A stretch of 64,000 bases of DNA from Terasakiella sp033100395 (GCF_033100395.1 NZ_JAWLVJ010000007.1:1-64000), one strand, 5' to 3'; positions 33,988-43,364 are shown, counted from the first letter of the stretch. The notes: generated from the sequence alone by a model not told the origin. Numbers and translations are program-made.

Positions 33988-36846
33988 ATGACCTTTAAGC
34001 CAACCTCTTACCAACCTTACGATTTTGCGAACCGTCGTCATATCGGCCCGTCTCCTTCAGAGATGGACGAGATGTTGAAAGTGGTTGGCACGGACAGTCT
34101 GGACAGTCTGATTGATGAAACCATTCCAGCCGACATTCGTCAGTCTGAACCGCTGGAATGGGGCCCGGCCCTTTCTGAACGTGATACGCTTTATCACCTG
34201 CGTCAGGTTGCAGATAAAAACCAGGTGCTGACGTCTCTGATCGGTCAGGGCTATTACGGCACCATGACCCCGCCTGTGATCCTGCGTAACATTCTGGAAA
34301 ATCCAGCCTGGTACACAGCTTACACCCCATACCAGCCAGAAATCAGCCAGGGCCGTCTTGAAGCCTTGCTGAACTTCCAGACCATGGTTTGTGACCTGAC
34401 GGCACTGGACATCGCGAACGCATCCTTGCTGGATGAATCGACTGCGGCGGCTGAAGCCATGACCATGGCGCAGCGTTCCAGCAAATCCAAAGCCAAGGCA
34501 TTCTTCGTTGATGAAAACTGCCATGCGCAAAATATTGAGGTGATGAAAACACGTGCCGAACCTATCGGCATTGAGATCATCGTCGGTAACCCGGATACAG
34601 ATCTGGTTCCAGCTGATGTGTTCGGTGCGATCTTCCAGTATCCTGGCACTTACGGTCATGTGCGTGACTTTACCGCCATCATTGACAGCCTGCATGAAGC
34701 AAAAGCACTGGCTGTGATGGTTGCTGATCCAATGGCGCTTGCTTTGTTGAAAGCACCGGGTGAAATGGGCGCGGATATTGCGGTTGGTTCCACACAGCGA
34801 TTTGGCGTGCCCATGGGCTTTGGTGGTCCACACGCTGCCTATATGGCGACACGTGACGCGTATAAGCGTTCCATGCCGGGCCGTATCATCGGTGTTTCCA
34901 TCGATAGCCGTGGCAATAAAGCCTATCGTCTGTCCTTGCAGACACGTGAACAACACATTCGTCGTGAAAAAGCCACATCGAATGTTTGTACAGCACAAGC
35001 TCTGCTGGCGGTTATGGCGTCTATGTATGCGGTCTTCCATGGCCCTGATGGTATTAAAGCGATTGCACAGATCATTCACCAGCACACAGTGCGTCTGGCT
35101 GCTGGTCTGGAAAAGCTGGGCTTCAATGTTGAACCCTCTGTCTTCTTTGACACCATCACGGTGGAAGTGGGTGCCATGCAGGGCGTGATCCTGAATGCCG
35201 CTGTTGCAAACGGCATCAACCTACGCAAAGTCGGCACAGATCGCGTCGGTATTTCACTGGATGAACAAACACGTCCGGAAGTGATCGAAGCTGTTTGGGC
35301 TGCTTTCGGTGCGGTTGATATGAAAGATGACGAACATCAGGAGATGGATTACCGTCTGCCAGAAGATGTGGCCCGTACATCTGAATATCTGACACACCCG
35401 ATCTTCCACAAAAACCGTGCGGAACAGGAAATCACCCGTTACATCCGTAAACTGGCGGACCGTGACCTCGCGCTTGATCGTGCCATGATCCCTCTTGGGT
35501 CCTGTACCATGAAACTGAACGCGACTGTGGAAATGATCCCGGTTACCTGGGCTGAATTTGGTGACATCCACCCGTTTGCGCCGCGCGATCAGGTTGATGG
35601 CTATTACGAAATGATCGAAGACCTGTCGGATAAACTGTGCCAGATCACTGGCTATGATGCGATTTCCATGCAGCCAAACTCCGGTGCGCAGGGTGAATTT
35701 GCAGGCCTGACAACGATCCGTAACTACCACAATTCCCGTGGTGACAACCATCGTAACGTTTGTCTGATCCCAACCTCTGCACACGGGACAAACCCTGCGA
35801 CTGCACAGATGGTGGGTTACAAGGTTGTTGTGGTGAAATCTGCGGAAAATGGTGACATTGACGTTGAAGATTTCCGCGCCAAGGCTGAAAAGCATTCAGA
35901 AAACCTGGCAGCATGTATGATCACATACCCGTCCACCCACGGTGTGTTCGAAGAAACCGTGCGTGAAGTATGCGAGATTACACATGACCATGGTGGTCAG
36001 GTCTATATCGATGGTGCGAACATGAACGCCATGGTCGGTCTGGCACAGCCGGGCAAGATCGGTGGGGATGTTTCTCACCTCAACCTGCACAAGACCTTCT
36101 GCATTCCACATGGTGGTGGCGGACCGGGCATGGGTCCAATCGGTGTTCGCGCGCATCTGCAAGCTCATCTGCCGGGTCACCCTGAACTGGACGCGGCTGT
36201 TGGTCCTGTCTCTGCAGCACCATTTGGATCACCTTCGATCCTGCCGATTTCCTGGGCATATTGCCTGGCAATGGGCGGTGATGGCCTGACACAGGCAACC
36301 CGTGTTGCGATCCTGAACGCCAACTACATCGCCAAACGTCTGGAAGGGGCCTATGAAGTTCTTTACACGTCGAAAAATGGCCGTGTGGCACACGAATGCA
36401 TCATTGATACCCGTCCGCTAAAAGATACAGCTGGTGTAACGGTTGATGATGTGGCCAAGCGTTTGATTGATTGCGGCTTCCATGCCCCGACCATGAGCTG
36501 GCCTGTTGCAGGTACCCTGATGATTGAGCCAACAGAAAGTGAAACCAAGTTCGAACTTGATCGTTTCTGTGATGCGATGCTGGCGATTTATCAGGAAGCC
36601 AAAGACATTGAAGACGGCAAGATTGATGCGGACAACAACCCGCTGAAAAATGCACCACACACGGTGGAAGACCTGGTTGGTGAATGGGATCGTCCCTACA
36701 GCCGCGAACAGGCCTGTTACCCACCAGGGGCGTTCCGTGTTGATAAATACTGGGCACCGGTCAACCGTGTCGATAACTCCTATGGTGACAGAAACCTCGT
36801 ATGTTCCTGCCCACCGCTGGAAGATTATGCCGACGCGGCTGAATAA
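33988..36846 (+). CDS. gcvP: Glycine dehydrogenase (decarboxylating), P protein
   Basis: The single-chain protein has 952 aa, the long homodimeric form rather than the split P1/P2 type. The PLP lysine is in HLNLHKTFCIPHGGGGPGMGP (about residue 703), and the N-terminal half carries FANRRHIGPSPSEMDEML and LLDESTAAAEAM. It decarboxylates glycine and loads the aminomethyl group onto GcvH. It is last in the operon; a structured region follows at 36866. Confidence 0.97.
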   Translation: MTFKPTSYQPYDFANRRHIGPSPSEMDEMLKVVGTDSLDSLIDETIPADIRQSEPLEWGPALSERDTLYHLRQVADKNQVLTSLIGQGYYGTMTPPVILRNILENPAWYTAYTPYQPEISQGRLEALLNFQTMVCDLTALDIANASLLDESTAAAEAMTMAQRSSKSKAKAFFVDENCHAQNIEVMKTRAEPIGIEIIVGNPDTDLVPADVFGAIFQYPGTYGHVRDFTAIIDSLHEAKALAVMVADPMALALLKAPGEMGADIAVGSTQRFGVPMGFGGPHAAYMATRDAYKRSMPGRIIGVSIDSRGNKAYRLSLQTREQHIRREKATSNVCTAQALLAVMASMYAVFHGPDGIKAIAQIIHQHTVRLAAGLEKLGFNVEPSVFFDTITVEVGAMQGVILNAAVANGINLRKVGTDRVGISLDEQTRPEVIEAVWAAFGAVDMKDDEHQEMDYRLPEDVARTSEYLTHPIFHKNRAEQEITRYIRKLADRDLALDRAMIPLGSCTMKLNATVEMIPVTWAEFGDIHPFAPRDQVDGYYEMIEDLSDKLCQITGYDAISMQPNSGAQGEFAGLTTIRNYHNSRGDNHRNVCLIPTSAHGTNPATAQMVGYKVVVVKSAENGDIDVEDFRAKAEKHSENLAACMITYPSTHGVFEETVREVCEITHDHGGQVYIDGANMNAMVGLAQPGKIGGDVSHLNLHKTFCIPHGGGGPGMGPIGVRAHLQAHLPGHPELDAAVGPVSAAPFGSPSILPISWAYCLAMGGDGLTQATRVAILNANYIAKRLEGAYEVLYTSKNGRVAHECIIDTRPLKDTAGVTVDDVAKRLIDCGFHAPTMSWPVAGTLMIEPTESETKFELDRFCDAMLAIYQEAKDIEDGKIDADNNPLKNAPHTVEDLVGEWDRPYSREQACYPPGAFRVDKYWAPVNRVDNSYGDRNLVCSCPPLEDYADAAE

Positions 36847-36865
36847 GCTGGCCCGGTCAAGCGAA

Positions 36866-36956
36866 TTGTCAGTCTGAACCGTCTCTCCCCATTAGTGTTC
36901 AGGCTGGCAAGTCCGGAAAGCAAAGTGCCGTAACCCAATAAGATCTTTGCTTTTCC
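36866..36956 (+). ncRNA. Unassigned two-hairpin structured RNA between gcvP and lipA
   Basis: Hairpin one pairs 36866-36879 with 36897-36910 over 14 bp, including two G-U wobbles, with a 17-nt loop. Hairpin two pairs 36916-36924 with 36945-36953 (GAAAGCAAA...TTTGCTTTT), loop about 20 nt, ending in TTTT. The second may be a terminator of the gcv operon. The first, with wobble pairs and no U-tract, suggests a real RNA structure. I match it to no known riboswitch or small RNA. Confidence 0.5.
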
Positions 36957-37098
36957 TACAAGACCTACTTTGTCCTCTCTCCGCTTTTTACGAACCGGAT
37001 TACAGAGAATTGAGAGCCTGTTTTTTGTGGTGGTTCAGTCCCCAAAAAAACGGGGAGAGGATCCTTTTTGCCAAAATTTGAGTGAAAGGCGTATCATT

Positions 37099-38055
37099 AT
37101 GACGACTTTATCAGCTGCCCAAAGACATCCGGAAAAGCAAAAAAATCCAGACCGTCCAAGTGGTCGCAAGCCTGAATGGCTGCGGGTAAAGCCGGCATGG
37201 TCGAAAGGGGTGAAAGATACCCGCAAACTGATGCGAAAGAAGAACCTGACTACGGTATGCGAAGAAGCCGCCTGTCCAAACTTGGGGGAATGTTGGGACA
37301 GAAAACATGCAACATTTATGATCATGGGGGAAATCTGTACGCGCGCCTGTGCTTTTTGCAACGTGGCGACCGGAAAACCCTTTGCTCTTGACCCGACAGA
37401 GCCGCAAAAAACAGCCGAAGCTGTCGCGGAAATGGGCCTGAACCATGTGGTGATTACTTCTGTTGATCGCGATGACCTGCATGACGGTGGGGCAACCCAC
37501 TTTGCAGAAACTATTCTTGCGATCCGGAATATGTCACCTGCTACAACAATCGAAGTGCTGACGCCTGATTTTCGCGATAAGCCCAAGGGCGCGCTGGAAA
37601 TCGTGGTGGAAGCCAAGCCGGATGTATTTAACCACAATCTGGAAACCGTGCCGCGTCTCTATGGGGAAATTCGCCCGGGCGCACGTTATTACCAGTCGCT
37701 TCGCCTTGTGGACCGGGTCAAGGAACTGGACGCTGAAATTTTTACCAAATCCGGCCTGATGGTGGGATTGGGTGAAGAAAAACACGAAATGTTGCAGGTG
37801 ATGGATGATATGCGGGTGGCAAAGGTGGATTTTATCACCATCGGCCAATATCTGCAGCCCACACCAAAACATGCACCGATTGACCGGTTCGTAACCCCAG
37901 AAGAATTTGAAGAGTTTGCGCGCATTGCCATGCGCAAGGGCTTCGACATGGTTTCTTCAACGCCTTTAACAAGATCGTCCCATCACGCGGACACGGGTTT
38001 TGAAGAATTACGCAAGAAACGCGCGCAGGCCATAGGCCGTCTGCATGCGATGTAA
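37099..38055 (+). CDS. lipA: Lipoyl synthase
   Basis: The protein has 318 aa. It is a radical SAM enzyme: CEEAACPNLGEC binds the auxiliary cluster and GEICTRACAFCNV holds the SAM cluster, with the C-terminal SSPL-type (STPLTRSSHHADTGF) ending. It inserts sulfur into protein-bound octanoyl groups, here needed for GcvH. The ATG at 37099 follows an AGTGAAAGGCG site. It lies just after the gcv operon and so probably supports its lipoylation demand. Confidence 0.97.
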   Translation: MTTLSAAQRHPEKQKNPDRPSGRKPEWLRVKPAWSKGVKDTRKLMRKKNLTTVCEEAACPNLGECWDRKHATFMIMGEICTRACAFCNVATGKPFALDPTEPQKTAEAVAEMGLNHVVITSVDRDDLHDGGATHFAETILAIRNMSPATTIEVLTPDFRDKPKGALEIVVEAKPDVFNHNLETVPRLYGEIRPGARYYQSLRLVDRVKELDAEIFTKSGLMVGLGEEKHEMLQVMDDMRVAKVDFITIGQYLQPTPKHAPIDRFVTPEEFEEFARIAMRKGFDMVSSTPLTRSSHHADTGFEELRKKRAQAIGRLHAM

Positions 38056-38125
38056 GGGCAATTTTCCGCCCCAATAAAAGCAATAAAAAACACTCACATT
38101 TTCTATACAGAGAGGATTTTTAATA

Positions 38126-39487
38126 ATGGAAGCTTTAAGTTCCATCATTGGTGAAATTAACGGTATCGTTTGGGGATGGCCTATGCTTGTCCTCATCCTC
38201 GGTGTCGGTTTGTTCATGAGTATCGGCCTAAAATTAATGCCCATTTTAAAGTTGGGGACAGGCTTTAAACTGTTGGCAGGCGGCGTCCATGCGCGCAAAG
38301 GCGAAGAAAGCGAAGGGGAAGTCCCGCCGTATCAAGCCTTGATGACCGCATTGGCCGCAACCGTTGGTACAGGTAACATCGCAGGGGTGGCAACAGCCGT
38401 CTTCCTGGGTGGTCCCGGTGCCTTGTTCTGGATGTGGATTACCGCCCTTGTCGGGATGGCAACCAAATTTTCCGAAGCTGTTCTGGCGGTGAATTTCCGC
38501 GAAGTTGACGAAGAAGGCAACCATGTTGGTGGCCCGATGTATTACATCAAAAACGGTATGGGGGCGAAATGGGCCTGGCTTGGGTCTGCCTTTGCTGTCT
38601 TTGGTGCAGTTGCTGGTTTCGGGATCGGTAATGGCGTGCAGTCAAACTCAATTGCTGCTGTTATTGAAACGAACTTTTCCGTACCGCCCATGATCACAGG
38701 TCTGGTGCTGATGGTGCTGGTTGGTGCCGTTCTGATCGGTGGCATCAAGCGTATCGGTTCTGTCGCTGGTGCGTTGGTTCCGTTTATGGCGGTTGCGTAT
38801 GTGATTGCTGGTCTGGTTGTTTTGTTTATCAACGCTGACCAAATCGGTGCGGCTTTCGCCCTGATCTTTGAAAGTGCTTTCACTGGTCATGCGGCTGAAG
38901 GTGGCTTTGCTGGTGCGGCTGTCTGGGCAGCGATCCGCTTTGGTGTGGCGCGTGGTGTTTTCTCAAACGAAGCTGGTCTGGGGTCTGCCCCGATCGCACA
39001 CGCGGCGGCACAAACAAAAGACCCCGTACGTCAGGGCCTGATCGCCATGCTGGGCACATTCCTGGATACGATCATCGTTTGTACCGTAACAGGTCTCGTG
39101 ATTGTAACCTCCGGTCTGTGGACATCCGGTGATTCCGGTGCTGCGCTGACCTCGGCTGCTTTTGCACAAGCCCTGCCAGGTGCGGGTAACTATATCGTTG
39201 CGATCTCGCTTGCGATCTTTGCCTTTACTACCATCCTTGGCTGGTCTTTGTATGGTGAGCGGTGCGTGGAATATCTCTTCGGTGTGAAATCTATCCTGCC
39301 ATACCGTGTTGTCTGGATTATTGCTGTGCCTGTTGGTGCAACCCTGAGCCTGGATTTCGTCTGGCTGGTGTCTGATACGCTGAACGCGATGATGGCCCTG
39401 CCGAACCTGATTGCGATTGCTGTTCTCAGCCCCGTGGTCTTCAAGCTGACGAAAGAATATTTTGATCGTCATAAGGCTGCTGAGTAA
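38126..39487 (+). CDS. Alanine/glycine:cation symporter, AGCS family
   Basis: The protein has 453 aa and about eleven membrane helices. It is a sodium-coupled transporter: GTGNIAGVATAVFLGGPGALFWMW is the conserved AGCS motif with GNIAG, and GGPMYYIKNGMG follows. Later the SNEAGLGSAPIAHAAAQT signature is present. It imports alanine or glycine; next to a glycine-sensing operon, glycine is the likely substrate. A GAGAGGA site precedes ATG 38126. A good terminator closes the unit at 39511. Confidence 0.94.
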   Translation: MEALSSIIGEINGIVWGWPMLVLILGVGLFMSIGLKLMPILKLGTGFKLLAGGVHARKGEESEGEVPPYQALMTALAATVGTGNIAGVATAVFLGGPGALFWMWITALVGMATKFSEAVLAVNFREVDEEGNHVGGPMYYIKNGMGAKWAWLGSAFAVFGAVAGFGIGNGVQSNSIAAVIETNFSVPPMITGLVLMVLVGAVLIGGIKRIGSVAGALVPFMAVAYVIAGLVVLFINADQIGAAFALIFESAFTGHAAEGGFAGAAVWAAIRFGVARGVFSNEAGLGSAPIAHAAAQTKDPVRQGLIAMLGTFLDTIIVCTVTGLVIVTSGLWTSGDSGAALTSAAFAQALPGAGNYIVAISLAIFAFTTILGWSLYGERCVEYLFGVKSILPYRVVWIIAVPVGATLSLDFVWLVSDTLNAMMALPNLIAIAVLSPVVFKLTKEYFDRHKAAE

Positions 39488-39510
39488 TTCTTGTCCCTCA
39501 CAGACCTTGG

Positions 39511-39545
39511 AAAACCCGTTGCATGAAAGTGCAGCGGGTTTTTCT
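39511..39545 (+). terminator. Terminator after the AGCS symporter gene
   Basis: AAAACCCGTTGC (39511-39522) pairs with GCAGCGGGTTTT (39531-39542) with one G-U wobble, an 8-nt loop and a short T-run. It lies 23 nt after the symporter stop. Confidence 0.8.
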
Positions 39546-39597
39546 TTCGACCATTGTCTAGCTGGCGTGTGCAGGGCAGGTGAGCTATCTTGGGAAG

Positions 39598-39927
39598 ATG
39601 AAAAAGCTTCTGTTGATCCTGTTTGTTCTGATGACTTCATCTCCTTCTTGGGCAGATGATTTTGGCAAACGTGACAAAAATCAACATGACATGATCACAT
39701 CGCTCAAGGCCTATGCGGTCTATAAAATGGGGCAGTATGATGAGGCCTATGATCTTTGGCTGCCCTTGGCGGAAAACGGCCACACCACATCCATGATCAA
39801 TATCGCCAGCATGTATATGCAGGGACAAGGCCGCCCGGTTGACTTGGCGAAAGCACGTTACTGGATTGAAAAAGCACATGAATTGGGTGATGAACGTGCA
39901 GTCGATATGCTTATTGAACTGAAATAG
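39598..39927 (+). CDS. Periplasmic Sel1/TPR-repeat protein
   Basis: The protein has about 109 aa with a signal peptide (KKLLLILFVLMTSSPSWA) and one Sel1-type helix pair near residues 40-100 (YDEAYDLWLPLAENGH, ASMYMQGQGRPVDLAKARYWIEKAHELGD). Sel1 repeats mediate protein-protein contacts. It is encoded just before pqqB on the same strand, 101 nt away. A role in the PQQ/quinoprotein system is suggested only by position. Confidence 0.68.
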   Translation: MKKLLLILFVLMTSSPSWADDFGKRDKNQHDMITSLKAYAVYKMGQYDEAYDLWLPLAENGHTTSMINIASMYMQGQGRPVDLAKARYWIEKAHELGDERAVDMLIELK

Positions 39928-40028
39928 CTGACTTTAGAATAGCCCCAATCTTATAGACCTAAGTCCAATTTTCCTGTGTGCCTCTTTTGCCTAAGCTGGA
40001 AAAAACACAAAATTGGGATGAGAGCTAT

Positions 40029-40961
40029 ATGCTGAAAGTAAAAATATTGGGTTCTGCCGCAGGTGGTGGTTTTCCGCAGTGGAACTGTCATTGTGACAAC
40101 TGTCGCGCCATCTGGGCAGGGGGCGACAACGTCAATGCGCGCACGCAGTCTTCGCTGGCTGTGACGGTGGATGACGAAAACTGGTTTTTGTTAAATGCAT
40201 CCCCTGATATCCGCCAGCAAATTCAGGCCAATCCGTGTTTATTTCCCAAAAAAGGCAAACGCCACAGCCCCATCGTCGGCGTGATGCTGACCAACGCAGA
40301 TGTGGATCACATCGGCGGATTGCTGACCTTGCGCGAAAGCCATCCTTTGGCGATTTATGCGACAAAGCGGGTGATGGGTGTGTTGGGGGGCAACAGCCTG
40401 TTTAACATCCTGAACCCTGAATATGTGGATCGTCGTGACCTGCCTGTCCACCAAGTGACAGAGCTGCAATATAAAGACGGTACCCCTAGCGGGATTGAGG
40501 TCGAACTGTTCCCTGTCCCCGGCAAGATCGCGCTTTATCTGGAAGATGAAAGTGCTGGCGATAATTTTGGGTCCGTGCCGGAGGATACGGTCGGGATCAA
40601 GATTACATCTAAAGAAAGCGGCAAACATTTTTATTATTTGCCCGGCTGTTCAGCCATGCCCGAAGAACTGGCAGGTCGCGTGCGCGGATCAGAGCTTGTG
40701 TTCTTTGACGGCACCACCTGGATTGATGAAGAGATGATCAAGACAGGCTGTGGCGTCAAGACCGGACAGCGCATGGGCCATATGTGTATGGATGGCCCGG
40801 ATGGCAGTATCGAAGCGTTTCGTGACTTAGGGGTAAAGCGCAAAATCTTTATCCATATCAACAACACCAATCCCGTACTTATGAACAATTCGCCAGAAAG
40901 AGCGATTGCAAATCATGCCGATTGGGAAATCGGCTATGACACGATGGAGGTCCTTTTATGA
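40029..40961 (+). CDS. pqqB: PQQ biosynthesis protein PqqB
   Basis: The protein has 310 aa, metallo-beta-lactamase fold. The start MLKVKILGSAAGGGFPQWNC is characteristic, followed by CHCDNCRAIWAG and ASPDIRQQI. PqqB oxidises a peptide-derived glutamate-tyrosine intermediate in PQQ synthesis. The ATG at 40029 was preferred over an upstream in-frame ATG at 39978. Its stop overlaps the PqqC start by 4 nt. It heads the pqqBCADE cluster. Confidence 0.97.
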   Translation: MLKVKILGSAAGGGFPQWNCHCDNCRAIWAGGDNVNARTQSSLAVTVDDENWFLLNASPDIRQQIQANPCLFPKKGKRHSPIVGVMLTNADVDHIGGLLTLRESHPLAIYATKRVMGVLGGNSLFNILNPEYVDRRDLPVHQVTELQYKDGTPSGIEVELFPVPGKIALYLEDESAGDNFGSVPEDTVGIKITSKESGKHFYYLPGCSAMPEELAGRVRGSELVFFDGTTWIDEEMIKTGCGVKTGQRMGHMCMDGPDGSIEAFRDLGVKRKIFIHINNTNPVLMNNSPERAIANHADWEIGYDTMEVLL

Positions 40962-41719
40962 TCAAGTTAGATAAAGTTCTCACACCCGACGAACTGGAAG
41001 AAACCCTGCGCAGCATTGGCGCTGAGCGCTATCACAATCTGCACCCGTTCCATAAAATGCTGCATGGCGGAGAAATGAATTTGGGGCAAGTGCAAGCCTG
41101 GGCGCTGAACCGTTATGTTTATCAGCAGGGCATTCCGATCAAGGATTACGCGATCCTGTCCAATTGTGATGACAAGGAACTGCGCAATCTTTGGCGCCAG
41201 CGTATCTTTGATCATGATGGTCTGGGCGAAGATGAAGGCGGGATTGAACGCTGGCTGAAACTGTGTGTATCGCTTGGTCTGGATCGTGAATATGTGAAAT
41301 CCATGGAAGGGGTCCATCCGGCCAGCACGCACGCTGTGAACAACTATATCAATTTCTGTAAACAGGCCCCGCTTCTGATCGGGATTGCGTCTTGCCTGAC
41401 CGAATTGTTCGCCCCGAAAATCCATAAGGAACGGATCGCGGGTATGCTGGAAAACTACGACTTTGTGGATGACAGTATGGTTGGTTATTTCCGTGAACGT
41501 TTGACACAAGCCCCACGCGATGTGGATTTTGCCCTTCGGTACGTTAAAGAAAATGCAACAACGATGCCTGAACAGCAGGCAGTGATTGATGCGCTTTACA
41601 TGAAAACGGGTGTTCTTTGGGCACAACTGGACGCCCTTTATCTGGCCTATGTCTCGCCGGGGATGATCCCGCCGGGATGCTTTGATCCGGCTGATTTGGC
41701 GGCCCAGGCTGCTGAATAG
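40958..41719 (+). CDS. pqqC: Pyrroloquinoline-quinone synthase PqqC
   Basis: The protein has 253 aa. It has PqqC hallmarks: HNLHPFHKMLHGGEMNLGQVQAWALNRY near residue 25 and ASCLTELFAPKIHKER near 142. It catalyses the final oxidation and ring closure of the PQQ precursor, using O2. Its ATG overlaps pqqB by 4 nt. A spacer of about 73 nt follows before pqqA. Confidence 0.97.
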   Translation: MIKLDKVLTPDELEETLRSIGAERYHNLHPFHKMLHGGEMNLGQVQAWALNRYVYQQGIPIKDYAILSNCDDKELRNLWRQRIFDHDGLGEDEGGIERWLKLCVSLGLDREYVKSMEGVHPASTHAVNNYINFCKQAPLLIGIASCLTELFAPKIHKERIAGMLENYDFVDDSMVGYFRERLTQAPRDVDFALRYVKENATTMPEQQAVIDALYMKTGVLWAQLDALYLAYVSPGMIPPGCFDPADLAAQAAE

Positions 41720-41792
41720 GACTAAAGGCGAATAGAAACTTTTGGATGAAACAGGCAGAGTGATCTGCATAGATTTTTACAAGGAGACTGAC

Positions 41793-41867
41793 ATGAAGTG
41801 GGAAACACCTGCATTTTGCGACTTGCGTCTTGGCTTTGAAGTAACAGCTTACATAAACGTTCGCTAA
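41793..41867 (+). CDS. pqqA: PQQ precursor peptide PqqA, 24 aa
   Basis: A tiny gene, too short for routine gene finding, encodes a 24-residue peptide with the PqqA signature Glu-x-x-x-Tyr: MKWETPAFCDLRLGFEVTAY, ending in INVR. The Glu and Tyr in FEVTAY are the residues cross-linked by PqqE and turned into PQQ. AAGGAGACTGAC gives a strong ribosome binding site. It follows pqqC and precedes pqqD, rather than heading the operon as in many bacteria. A terminator just after (41894) should favour abundant pqqA transcript. Confidence 0.95.
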   Translation: MKWETPAFCDLRLGFEVTAYINVR

Positions 41868-41893
41868 GCTATTTCAAGCAAGAATGACTTAAG

Positions 41894-41926
41894 AAAGGGA
41901 GGATGGGGGAAATCCTCCCTTTTTTA
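41894..41926 (+). terminator. Terminator between pqqA and pqqD
   Basis: AAAGGGAGGAT (41894-41904) and ATCCTCCCTTT (41912-41922) form a perfect 11-bp stem with a 7-nt loop and a following T-run. Partial read-through would set pqqA above pqqD and pqqE, as expected for a substrate peptide. Confidence 0.9.
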
Positions 41927-41944
41927 TTTGAAGGAACAATAAAA

Positions 41945-42229
41945 ATGATCGAGAACTCGCCGATAAATCTGGATTCAACACCGACCATCAATCCTGTCTA
42001 TGTTTTTCGTTGGGAAGAAAGCCAGAAGGCCCATATGTTAATGTATCCCGAAGGGCTGATTAAGCTGAACGGTCCGGCGGGCTTTATCATGGAAATGATC
42101 GATGGCAAACGCAATGTCGAACAGATCATTACCGACCTGAAAGAGAAATTTGAGGCATCAGACGAATTGTCCGACGATGTCTATGCATTCATGGAGGTGG
42201 CCCTTGAAAAAGGATGGATCAGAGTTTGA
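41945..42229 (+). CDS. pqqD: PQQ biosynthesis protein PqqD
   Basis: The protein has 94 aa, a winged-helix PqqA-binding chaperone: YVFRWEESQKAHMLMYPEGLIKLNGPAG followed by the RNVEQIITDLKEKF helix. PqqD presents PqqA to the radical-SAM enzyme PqqE. The ATG at 41945 was used; the in-frame start at 41903 lies inside the terminator stem. The end overlaps the start of pqqE by about 26 nt. Confidence 0.95.
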   Translation: MIENSPINLDSTPTINPVYVFRWEESQKAHMLMYPEGLIKLNGPAGFIMEMIDGKRNVEQIITDLKEKFEASDELSDDVYAFMEVALEKGWIRV

Positions 42230-43364
42230 ACAACTCTCTGACTGCGGCAAGCCTTTGTGGCTGGTTGCCGAACTGACATACAAGTGCCCGCTGAAATGCC
42301 CATGGTGCACAAACCCCATGGATTTTGACGATTATACCGATGAACTGTCCACCGAAGATTGGCTCAAGGCACTGCGCGAAGCGCGCGAGTTGGGCAGCCT
42401 GCAACTGGGCTTTTCCGGTGGCGAACCCATGGTGCGCAAGGACCTGGAAATTCTCGTCGATGAAGCCGACAAGATGGGTTATTACACCAACCTGATTACG
42501 TCCGGCATGGGACTGACGGAAGAACGTTTGATCGCGTTGAAAGAAGCAGGCCTGAAGCAAATTCAGCTGAGTTTTCAGCATTCTGATAAAGAAACAAATG
42601 ACTTGATCGTCGGGGCAACCTCTTTTGATAAAAAGATGGACTGTATCCGCATGATCAAAAAGCATGGTTTCCCCATGGTTTTGAATGTGCCAATTTCCCG
42701 CCTCAACATCGATGCGGTGGAAGACCTTATTGATCTGTGTGAAGAAAACGGGATCGAGTTTCTGGAACTCGCCAATATCCAATATTATAACTGGGCTTTG
42801 TTGAACCGCAATGAGTTGCTGCCGAGCCTGGAACAGCTGCAGGAAGCCGAAGCCAAGGTGGAAGCGGCGCGCGAACGTTTGGGCAATAAAGTGCAAATCT
42901 TCTTCGTGATCCCGGATTATTACGATGGTCGCCCGAAAGCCTGTATGGGCGGGTGGGGCAGTGTGCATTTGAGCATCACACCAAACGGTCAGGTGTTACC
43001 GTGTCATGAAGCCCAGGTCATTCCGGGGATTGAGTTCCCCAATGTGCGGGAAAAGTCAGTTAAATGGATTTGGGAAGATTCTCAGGCCTTTAACGAGTTT
43101 CGCGGTGATGATTGGATGAAAGAGCCGTGTAGTGGCTGTGAGGAAAAGAAAAAGGATTTCGGCGGCTGTCGTTGTCAGGCTTACCTTTTGACGGGGGACG
43201 CGAGAAATGCCGACCCGGCCTGCAGCAAGGCGGAACATTTCAATGTGGTTCAGTCTGCTGTTGAAAATGCCAAAATTCAGGGTGGTCCACGTATGCCACT
43301 GGTGATGCGGGCCAAAGGGGCGGTCAGTCCCAAGATCAATAAAGGACTTGCGACCCTGAAATGA
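42204..43364 (+). CDS. pqqE: PqqA peptide cyclase PqqE (radical SAM)
   Basis: The protein has about 386 aa. LTYKCPLKCPWCTNP carries the CxxxCxxC cluster motif; SPASM-type cysteines follow near the end (CSGCEEKKKDFGGCRCQ and later ADPACSK). It links Glu and Tyr of PqqA. The TTG at 42204, 6 nt after GGAGG, fits an overlapping start with pqqD; upstream in-frame ATGs at 42150 and 42177 lie deeper inside pqqD. Its stop overlaps the M48 peptidase start by 4 nt. Confidence 0.95.
   Translation: MKKDGSEFEQLSDCGKPLWLVAELTYKCPLKCPWCTNPMDFDDYTDELSTEDWLKALREARELGSLQLGFSGGEPMVRKDLEILVDEADKMGYYTNLITSGMGLTEERLIALKEAGLKQIQLSFQHSDKETNDLIVGATSFDKKMDCIRMIKKHGFPMVLNVPISRLNIDAVEDLIDLCEENGIEFLELANIQYYNWALLNRNELLPSLEQLQEAEAKVEAARERLGNKVQIFFVIPDYYDGRPKACMGGWGSVHLSITPNGQVLPCHEAQVIPGIEFPNVREKSVKWIWEDSQAFNEFRGDDWMKEPCSGCEEKKKDFGGCRCQAYLLTGDARNADPACSKAEHFNVVQSAVENAKIQGGPRMPLVMRAKGAVSPKINKGLATLK

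Noticed and set aside
36970..37098. N-terminal extension of lipoyl synthase
   Set aside because: The extra 43 residues have no family counterpart, and a good start exists at 37099.
41903..41944. N-terminal extension of PqqD
   Set aside because: The extra codons lie in the terminator stem; the ATG at 41945 gives the usual PqqD length.
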